Assembly (NCBI GenBank): GCA_043801445.1
Contig: JAZDMB010000022.1
Span: 1-11,402 of the forward strand
Source: JAZDFP01 sp043801445
GTDB lineage: Bacteria > Planctomycetota > MHYJ01 > JACQXL01
Direction of reading: 5' to 3'
DNA: 11,402 nt
The translations under genes and the position numbers were made by a program. The notes under the pieces are model-generated. The model saw only the letters and a list, made by a program, of their open reading frames with translations. It was not told the origin of the DNA and searched no databases. Positions 6,010 to 11,402 of the stretch are shown here, piece by piece. Every line of letters starts with the position of its first letter. Positions within the stretch are counted from its first letter, which is position 1.

Positions 6010-7956
6010 TTATACTTTTAATGCCCGGCGCGCTTCCATATCATACAGTACTCTTTCTTTTGCTTTTTGGATACCAAGCGCTTCTCTTTTATTGTTAATA
6101 TGGTCAATAATAATCCCAGCCATTTTATTGGCATCGGTCTCAAAAGCCCATTTGCCCTTGTATATATTTTCGTACTCCTTAAACAGATGATTAGTCAAAA
6201 CTTCACTACCAGTCGTTGGCCAAGTAACGCCAAACACGACCAAAAGACCTGAAGCAACAAAATATTGGCCTATGGCCAGCGCTTTTTCACTCATCCATTC
6301 AGGCGCACAACCAGCTACAGGTAAATCGGAAATATCAGTCCCCAGCCCGCCTTCACGAACCATCTCAGAGCAAGCAATTAAAATGCGGCTGTTATCCACG
6401 CAGGAACCGCAATGCAAGACCGGCGGCATTCCTACGGCTTCACAAACCTCCTGTAAACCTTTACCGGCAAATTTAGCGGCTTCCGGTATTAATAATCCTT
6501 CTTTAGCACAGGCAATCGCCGCACAACCGGTTTCTACTACTAAAATATCATTGCTAATCAGTTCTTTTACAAGATTAATGTGACTTTTGTCATGAGGTGT
6601 TCTGGGATTATTGCAACCAACAACACCTACAATACCCCTAATTCGTCCATTAATAATACTATCGTTAAGCGGACGATAAGAAGCCCTGAATGAACCGCCT
6701 AACATATAGTTAATTGTTTCATGTGAAAAACCGGCAATTAAATCCATTTTATCATCAGGAATCATAACATTACCGCGTCTATGATAATTCTCCACGGCGA
6801 TACGAATTATTTTCTTGGAAATATTCAAGGCATCATTTTCATTAAACTCAATATGTTCTGCTCCACTCATTTTCGCCTTTGGATTGGTAGTAATAATTTT
6901 GGTATGGAAACATTTAGCAAGATTGGGTAATGCCTGCATAACACACTGGACATCAACAATCATAGCTTCTACCGCACCGGTAATAATAGCTATTTCCTGT
7001 TGCAAGAAATTTCCGGCAATCGGAACGCCGTGTCTCAATAGGATTTCATTTCCGCTGCAACACATGCCGACAAGATTAATACCCTTAGCGCCATTTTGTT
7101 TAGCGAGATTAATCAGTTCGGAGTCGCGTGCGGCTCTTGCAACCATTTCTGCTAAAAGAGGTTCGTGTCCGTGAACAATAATATTCACTTCATCTTTTTT
7201 AAGAACACCAAGATTTACCTGGGCACGAAGCGGAACAGGAGTACCGAACATAATATCCTGTAGTTCGGTAGCAATCATTGACCCGCCCCATCCATCTGAT
7301 AAAGCACACCGACTTGCCTGAAGCATAATATTCTTATAATCCTGGTCAACTCCCATGGTAGTACGATGGAGCATTTCTACAATTTCCCGGTCAATTCCCC
7401 TGGGCGAAACCTTCAATTCACGCCAAAGCTGTTGGCGTTTTTTTGGTGCGCGTTTAATAAGAGTAAGTTCGCCTTCTTGCTTGCTGAATTCAGCAAGACA
7501 TTTCAATCCTAATTCTTCGGCAATTTCTTCTTTAGAACGTTTTTCGGTTTTGACTCCGAAATCATTTGCTAAAGTATTAAGTTTTATTCCATCTTTGATT
7601 TCATACCCGTGGATTTCTCTGCGAGCCGCAGTAATAAATGTTTTAGCTACCTCTCTGCCATGGTCAGAATGAGCCGATGAACCCGCCGCAATAGCTCTGG
7701 CAAAATTACGCGCCGCAACAGTATTTATATCAGCACCACAAACCCCCAAACTTTCTTCTGGTTTTTCAGGATTAAACCGGCAAGGACCCATATAGCAATG
7801 ATTACAACAGCTACCGCTTGCACCAATCGGACAAGGTTTCGTTTTTAATGCTCTTTGAAATGCCGTATCATAATTATTACTAACCGCATGTTCTAGCATC
7901 TTTACCGTTGCAGAACAAACAGATTGTTTCTTATTTTTAATATCTTTTCTGTTCAT
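6010..7956 (-). CDS. cooS: Ni-dependent anaerobic carbon monoxide dehydrogenase, catalytic subunit (CooS/AcsA)
   Basis: The enzyme interconverts CO and CO2 at a Ni-Fe-S C-cluster and is the CO-supplying partner of AcsB. The length is 648 aa, typical for the family. D-cluster cysteines are Cys42 and Cys50. B-cluster cysteines are Cys51, Cys54, Cys59 and Cys73, with the same spacing as Carboxydothermus CooS-II. C-cluster ligands are His264, Cys300, Cys338, Cys448, Cys478 and Cys529. The acid-base motif AHSDHG (His96, His99) and the lysine of WMSEKA (558) are present, so it should be catalytic. It lies 66 bp after cooC and is followed by acsB, so it is probably the AcsA half of a CODH/ACS complex and not a respiratory CooS: no CooF or hydrogenase gene is nearby. 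The RBS is weak. Confidence 0.97.
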   Translation of the reverse strand: MNRKDIKNKKQSVCSATVKMLEHAVSNNYDTAFQRALKTKPCPIGASGSCCNHCYMGPCRFNPEKPEESLGVCGADINTVAARNFARAIAAGSSAHSDHGREVAKTFITAARREIHGYEIKDGIKLNTLANDFGVKTEKRSKEEIAEELGLKCLAEFSKQEGELTLIKRAPKKRQQLWRELKVSPRGIDREIVEMLHRTTMGVDQDYKNIMLQASRCALSDGWGGSMIATELQDIMFGTPVPLRAQVNLGVLKKDEVNIIVHGHEPLLAEMVARAARDSELINLAKQNGAKGINLVGMCCSGNEILLRHGVPIAGNFLQQEIAIITGAVEAMIVDVQCVMQALPNLAKCFHTKIITTNPKAKMSGAEHIEFNENDALNISKKIIRIAVENYHRRGNVMIPDDKMDLIAGFSHETINYMLGGSFRASYRPLNDSIINGRIRGIVGVVGCNNPRTPHDKSHINLVKELISNDILVVETGCAAIACAKEGLLIPEAAKFAGKGLQEVCEAVGMPPVLHCGSCVDNSRILIACSEMVREGGLGTDISDLPVAGCAPEWMSEKALAIGQYFVASGLLVVFGVTWPTTGSEVLTNHLFKEYENIYKGKWAFETDANKMAGIIIDHINNKREALGIQKAKERVLYDMEARRALKV

Positions 7957-8022
7957 AACAAAATAGTTTTATTGATTCTGCCCACCTAGATATTCATCGG
8001 GACTCCAAATCAGCGGTTAACT

Positions 8023-8775
8023 TTATACAAGGAAATTTATTATGGATTTAATTTCCTGTTTTATTTGATTATCTAATTCTACTGTATTCGTCCTGTCTAA
8101 CTTACTAATCAAATCAGAATAAGATATATTTCCAATTACTCTTATTTTGTCAAGGTTATCGCTAATAAATTGCTTATCATCTGGCGATTTGATTTTATTA
8201 GCTATCGCGAATATCTTTTTTATCCCAATTTGCCCGGCAAGTATTTTTATTCTCTGGGCTGTAAGTATACTACGTAATCCCGGTTCAACAATTATAATCA
8301 TATGATCTACTGCATCAGCTGTTGAACGACCTAAATGTTCAATACCCGCCTCCATATCTATAATAACCCGTTCATCACTATCCAGTAACAGATGCCTAAT
8401 TAATGATTTAATCAAAGAACTTTCAGGACACACGCAACCGCCTCCCCCTTTTTTAACCCCGCCCATTACTATAAGTTTAATACCATCATGATAATAAGCA
8501 ATTTTATCCGGCAGGTCATCAACTCTGGGATTAAGTTTAAACATCTGCCCTAATGTGCCTGGTTTAGCACCCGTTCGTTCTTCTATTAATTCAGACATCT
8601 CACTTAAAGGAATTATTTTATTCGGTTCCGGGAATCCAAGAGCTTTACCTAAACTTGCGATAGGGTCAGTATCTATAGCTAACACTTTATAACCATCTTT
8701 TACCCACGCTTTTGCTAAAAGTGAAGCAATGGTAGTTTTACCTACGCCTCCCTTACCGGTAATTGCAATCTTCAT
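8023..8775 (-). CDS. cooC: CO dehydrogenase maturation ATPase, nickel insertion (CooC/AcsF family)
   Basis: This cytoplasmic MinD/ParA-like P-loop ATPase helps insert Ni into CODH or ACS. The 250 aa protein begins with the deviant Walker A GKGGVGKTT (7-15, signature Lys8). It has DTDP at 35-38, a CVC motif (Cys114 and Cys116) that in CooC dimers binds the metal, and the switch II region DMEAGIEHLGR at 140-150. All family residues are there. It is the first gene of the minus-strand cluster, with its own strong-looking promoter and a good RBS (AGAGAGGA, 9 nt from ATG). Whether it serves CODH (CooC) or ACS (AcsF) cannot be told from sequence; only one copy is present here. Confidence 0.95.
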   Translation of the reverse strand: MKIAITGKGGVGKTTIASLLAKAWVKDGYKVLAIDTDPIASLGKALGFPEPNKIIPLSEMSELIEERTGAKPGTLGQMFKLNPRVDDLPDKIAYYHDGIKLIVMGGVKKGGGGCVCPESSLIKSLIRHLLLDSDERVIIDMEAGIEHLGRSTADAVDHMIIIVEPGLRSILTAQRIKILAGQIGIKKIFAIANKIKSPDDKQFISDNLDKIRVIGNISYSDLISKLDRTNTVELDNQIKQEIKSIINFLV

Positions 8776-8784
8776 TAAATAAAA

Positions 8785-8792
8785 TCCTCTCT
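8785..8792 (-). promoter_or_regulatory. Ribosome binding site of cooC
   Basis: AGAGAGGA on the minus strand lies 9 nt before the cooC ATG. It is one of the few clear Shine-Dalgarno sequences in the window and fixes the start chosen. Most other genes here have weak or no visible RBS. Confidence 0.65.
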
Positions 8793-8819
8793 ATCTTTTT
8801 CACTCATTAAATAAAATAC

Positions 8820-8848
8820 ATTATAATTATTATTAGATAATTTAACAA
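8820..8848 (-). promoter_or_regulatory. Sigma70-like promoter of the cooC-cooS-acsB cluster
   Basis: On the minus strand, a -35 box TTGTTA (8843-8848) is followed by a 17 bp spacer and a perfect -10 box TATAAT (8820-8825). The predicted start near 8812 gives a leader of about 37 nt that includes the cooC RBS. The surroundings are very AT-rich, so a chance match is possible. The ideal spacing and position still make it the best promoter candidate in the window. Confidence 0.55.
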
Positions 8849-8893
8849 TTTCAAACAGATAAAATCAAAAATTTATTGTCGTGTTATTTTTAG

Positions 8894-8922
8894 TTGCTTT
8901 TATCTCCAATTTTTAGTATTAT
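8894..8922 (+). promoter_or_regulatory. Possible promoter of the kinase gene
   Basis: TTGCTT (8894-8899), a 17 bp spacer and TATTAT (8917-8922) on the plus strand could drive the kinase gene, with a leader of about 140 nt containing the large inverted repeat. Two TATACT boxes at 9034 and 9044 are alternative -10 elements without good -35 partners. Weak support. Confidence 0.25.
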
Positions 8923-8939
8923 GTTTTTAAGAAAATTGT

Positions 8940-9025
8940 AAGCTGATTTAACGGATTTAATCTGATTTAGCTGAAAACTACTATGGTTTTATCCGCTTAA
9001 TCTATCCAATCTGCTTAATCCGCTT
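8940..9025. repeat. Long imperfect inverted repeat in the cooC/kinase intergenic region
   Basis: Arms of about 39-41 bp (8940-8978 and 8985-9025), separated by about 6 bp, are imperfect reverse complements. Both are built from GATTTA/GGATT-like units (for example AAGCTGATTT against AAGCGGATTA). Within each arm the unit itself recurs about every 9-10 bp, so it is both a degenerate tandem repeat and an inverted repeat. It could fold in the kinase mRNA leader. Apart from the promoters listed, I see nothing else in the 290 bp gap 8776-9065. Confidence 0.6.
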
Positions 9026-9065
9026 ACTAATTTTATACTTTCCTATACTGGAATAAATTATCCAT

Positions 9066-11282
9066 ATGTCTAAAGGCCAGTTAAAAATACCTAAATTCCA
9101 ATCATTAGAAGAATTCCACATCTGGTGGCAAACTCCTGAAGTAATCCAATTCTGTCAGAATAATCCAGATAAAATAGTCACTCTGCAACAACATTATCTA
9201 GTCAAAACATGGTTAGAACAACTCAACATCAAATCCGAGTCGCCACAGGCGACCCAAACACAACCAAAAACATTCGGTAAGTATATCCTTGAGAAGAAAT
9301 TAGGTCAGGGCGGAATGGGAACAGTCTATTTAGCCTCTGATTTAGTATTAAAACATCAGGTTGCTTTGAAGATTATGACACCAGCCCGACCTGAAGGTCG
9401 TTCGGGCGGGGTTGAAGATCAAGAATTGACTGAGCGTTTTAACCGAGAAGCTCAGGCTATGGCTAAATTAAAACACCCCAATATTATTCAGGTTTATGAA
9501 GTCGGCACTATAGGCAGATATCACTATTTTACTATGAAATACATTCAAGGAGCTTCTTTAGAAGACTTGATTAAAGATAATCCCTCTAGGCGACGGAACC
9601 CTGCTAATACAGGAAAAAATAGATTGTCTCCCAGATATATGGCAAATATTATCAGAGATACCGCCTTAGCCTTAGATTATGCCCATAAGCAAGGAATTAT
9701 CCACCGTGATATCAAACCGGCCAATATTCTGATAGACTCAAATGAACATCCATATCTAATGGATTTCGGATTAGCCAAGGAATTAACCGGTTTAGATCGT
9801 TCACTTACTATGAGCGGAAGTATAATGGGAACACCTGACTATATGTCTCCTGAACAAGCAATGGGGAACAAAAGAAAAATAGACCATCGTAGTGATATTT
9901 TTTCATTAGGAGCAACGTTTTATCATTGTATTACCGGCAGACTGCCTTTTGAAAGCAAAGAACTATATCAGGTCCTAAACCAAGTAATTCACAAAGACCC
10001 CATACCACCGAGTCGTTTAACACGAGGTCTTTCTAAAGACCTCGAAACGATTTGCCTTAAATGTATGGATAAAGAAAAAGAAAAACGTTATCAAACAAGT
10101 AAGGAATTAGCAGATGATATTTCCCGGTATTTAGAAGGAGAATCGATATCTGCTAAACCAATAAGAATGATGACTAAGATATTAAAAAAGGCGAAAAAGA
10201 ATAAGATAGCCAGTTTTTCTGTTGTCGGAACAATAGTAATAATAACAATAATTATCGGCATATTAGTATCATCGACTAATAAAAAACAAGAAATAGAAAA
10301 GTATCGTACCCGGACTTATAAAGAATTTAATATGGGAAAATACGAAGAGGTAATAACGTTATGTAATAAATTACTTATCATTTCACCTCAAGATGAAGAA
10401 ATGAAATCGTTACTGAAGAAAAGCCAATCCCTAATCAATGAAAGAGAAGATAAAATACAGACAGAAAAAGAAGCAAGAAATAAACGAGAAGAAGCAAAAA
10501 ATGTTCTGGATAGGATTAATACCGGTAATCCCACGCCTGATTATAAGATAAAGACAGCAAAAAAGGCACTTGAGATTGACCCTGGATATGGGGAAGCATA
10601 TCAGGTAATGGGATACGCATATAAAGATAAGATGGTTTATAATAAAGCATTTGAATACTTTAGTAAAGCGATAGAAAAATCTCCAGCCCTTATATATTCA
10701 TATTTTGAACGGGCAAAAATTACTGCTTATATCCGTAATAATTTAGAAGGAGCAATCCCTGATTTTAATAAGGTAATTGAACTTGACCTAAATAGTCATA
10801 TTGGATATTGTGCCAAAGGAAATATTTCATATTATGAAAAGAATTATGATGATGCTATTACTCACTACCATAAAGCTATAGAAATTAATCCTAATTATGC
10901 GGAGGCTTTCTACAACCTCGGTTCTACCTATAAAGAAAAAAGTGATTTCAGCGAAGCTATTACGAATTTCAACCGTGCAATAGAACTTAATCCGAATTAT
11001 GAAGAAGCCTATAACATCCGCGGTCTTGTATTTTGTCAACAAGGTGACATAGACTCAGCTATTAATGATTTCAGTAAAGCTATAGATATCAATCCTAATT
11101 ATGCAAACGCTTACCTTAACCGTGGTCTTGCCTATCAACAAAAAGGAGATTTCGAAAACGCTATGAGTGATGGCGAAATGTTGATGAAACTTACTTCTGC
11201 TAATCATCAATTGCCGATACAAATACAAGATTTACTTGAACAATTGGGAAAACAACTTCCGAATAAGGAGAACACTAAATGA
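9066..11282 (+). CDS. Membrane-anchored PknB-type Ser/Thr protein kinase with C-terminal TPR domain
   Basis: The 738 aa protein has an unrecognised N-terminal segment (1-70) and a kinase domain (about 71-355). This is followed by a basic stretch, one transmembrane helix (about 381-402), a charged linker and six to seven TPR repeats (one near 412-445, then 508-711). Catalytic elements are intact: glycine loop GQGGMGTV (80-87), VALK Lys102, HRDIKPAN (Asp215, Asn220), DFG (233-235) and activation segment MGTPDYMSPEQ. It is an RD kinase and probably active. The TPRs would lie outside the membrane if the kinase is cytoplasmic. Two loops are longer than usual: after Lys102 (residues about 105-116, GC-rich DNA) and at about 172-187. 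It is divergent from cooC and overlaps the HD gene by 4 bp. The target is unknown. The RBS is weak; the ATG is the first plausible start. Confidence 0.93.
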   Translation: MSKGQLKIPKFQSLEEFHIWWQTPEVIQFCQNNPDKIVTLQQHYLVKTWLEQLNIKSESPQATQTQPKTFGKYILEKKLGQGGMGTVYLASDLVLKHQVALKIMTPARPEGRSGGVEDQELTERFNREAQAMAKLKHPNIIQVYEVGTIGRYHYFTMKYIQGASLEDLIKDNPSRRRNPANTGKNRLSPRYMANIIRDTALALDYAHKQGIIHRDIKPANILIDSNEHPYLMDFGLAKELTGLDRSLTMSGSIMGTPDYMSPEQAMGNKRKIDHRSDIFSLGATFYHCITGRLPFESKELYQVLNQVIHKDPIPPSRLTRGLSKDLETICLKCMDKEKEKRYQTSKELADDISRYLEGESISAKPIRMMTKILKKAKKNKIASFSVVGTIVIITIIIGILVSSTNKKQEIEKYRTRTYKEFNMGKYEEVITLCNKLLIISPQDEEMKSLLKKSQSLINEREDKIQTEKEARNKREEAKNVLDRINTGNPTPDYKIKTAKKALEIDPGYGEAYQVMGYAYKDKMVYNKAFEYFSKAIEKSPALIYSYFERAKITAYIRNNLEGAIPDFNKVIELDLNSHIGYCAKGNISYYEKNYDDAITHYHKAIEINPNYAEAFYNLGSTYKEKSDFSEAITNFNRAIELNPNYEEAYNIRGLVFCQQGDIDSAINDFSKAIDINPNYANAYLNRGLAYQQKGDFENAMSDGEMLMKLTSANHQLPIQIQDLLEQLGKQLPNKENTK
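9239..9253. repeat. Small GC-rich hairpin inside the kinase gene, N-terminal linker
   Basis: GTCGCC (9239-9244), loop ACA and GGCGAC (9248-9253) make a perfect 6 bp stem. It encodes part of the low-complexity linker SESPQATQTQ (57-66), just before the kinase domain. It is GC-rich in an AT-rich gene and may be the remnant of an inserted palindrome. Confidence 0.5.
9382..9411. repeat. GC-rich palindromic element inserted in frame in the kinase gene
   Basis: This 30 bp stretch is strikingly GC-rich compared with the AT-rich gene around it. It contains CGACCT-GA-AGGTCG (9387-9400) and further pairing of CCCG (9385-9388) with CGGG (9403-9406). It encodes ARPEGRSGG between the VALK lysine and helix C, where related kinases have a loop about seven residues shorter. 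The reading frame is kept. Confidence 0.6.
10023..10044. repeat. Perfect 10 bp inverted repeat inside the kinase gene
   Basis: CGAGGTCTTT (10023-10032) and AAAGACCTCG (10035-10044), separated by CT, form a near-perfect palindrome over codons about 320-327 (GLSKDLE). The encoded motif is conserved in such kinases, so protein constraint, and not insertion, is likely to explain it. Confidence 0.5.
11265..11270 (+). promoter_or_regulatory. Ribosome binding site of the HD-domain gene
   Basis: AAGGAG lies 8 nt before the ATG at 11279, inside the last codons of the kinase gene. It fixes the start of the downstream gene and indicates translation coupled to the kinase. Confidence 0.75.
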
Positions 11283-11402
11283 TTACTTTCGAACAGATTA
11301 AAAATCATCCCGGAACCAAAATATTTATGGAGATGGCTGATGCCAATCTTTCGGCTTTAGGTTATACCGAACATGGCATCAGACATGCCAAAATAGTTGC
11401 CA
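11279..11402 (+). CDS. HD-domain phosphohydrolase-like protein, N-terminal part only
   Basis: The first 41 residues begin MITFEQIKNHPGTKIF and contain GYTEHGIRHAKIVA. This matches the opening of HD-domain metal-dependent phosphohydrolases, where the first His (of TEH or RH) leads into the HD helices. The HD pair itself lies past the window edge, so the family call rests on a short motif. The start overlaps the kinase stop in an ATGA (4 bp) and has a strong RBS, so the two genes are co-transcribed and probably coupled. Substrate unknown; relatives act on nucleotides or phosphorylated ligands. Confidence 0.6.
   Translation, partial: MITFEQIKNHPGTKIFMEMADANLSALGYTEHGIRHAKIVA

Noticed and set aside
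10023..10044. Perfect inverted repeat in the kinase C-lobe as another inserted palindrome
   Set aside because: The encoded GLSKDLE segment is a conserved part of this kinase type with no extra length, so it is more likely a coincidence of codon choice.
10570..11200. Repeated DNA near the end of the kinase gene as a tandem repeat or CRISPR-like array
   Set aside because: The 102 bp periodicity with AAT-CC-AATTAT-like words is explained by 34-residue TPR units in frame; there are no identical repeats with unique spacers.

Overview
The window looks like chromosomal DNA of an AT-rich, strictly anaerobic bacterium that carries the Wood-Ljungdahl carbonyl branch. Two things support this: an adjacent CO dehydrogenase and bacterial-type acetyl-CoA synthase, and an oxygen-sensitive Fe-S type PurF. 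A membrane-anchored PknB-like kinase with C-terminal TPRs, carrying a C-lobe 'DLETICLKCM' motif, is a style common in Planctomycetota and some related deep-branching phyla such as Omnitrophota. The phylum is an inference and is not settled by this sequence.

Layout: positions 1-393 hold an intact tRNA-Val(UAC), a truncated second tRNA-Val, and GC-rich palindromes. From 394 to 8775 every gene is on the minus strand. In transcription order they are cooC (Ni-insertion ATPase), cooS/acsA (CODH), acsB (acetyl-CoA synthase), a half-size EamA transporter, a divergent NRAMP-family transporter and purF. A convincing sigma70-like promoter (TTGTTA, 17 bp, TATAAT) lies just upstream of cooC. The gaps from cooC to the NRAMP gene are 47-66 bp, so these five genes may be one transcript. 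An 87 bp gap with two stem-loops separates the NRAMP gene from purF. A 290 bp intergenic region then separates cooC from a divergent plus-strand pair: a Ser/Thr kinase with TPRs, and an HD-domain protein overlapping it by 4 bp and cut by the window edge.

How the genes fit together: CooC would load Ni into CODH. CODH reduces CO2 to CO, and AcsB condenses CO, a methyl group and CoA into acetyl-CoA. All metal-cluster ligands of CODH and ACS are present. The corrinoid protein and methyltransferase genes (acsC, acsD, acsE) are not in the window. The locus ends upstream of cooC at a divergent gene, so they must lie elsewhere or be absent.

The most unusual feature is a scatter of short GC-rich palindromes in an AT-rich background. 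Several are intergenic. At least one appears to have inserted in frame into the kinase gene, in the loop between beta3 and helix C. The rest of the window is conventional, and I do not see a wholly new system.
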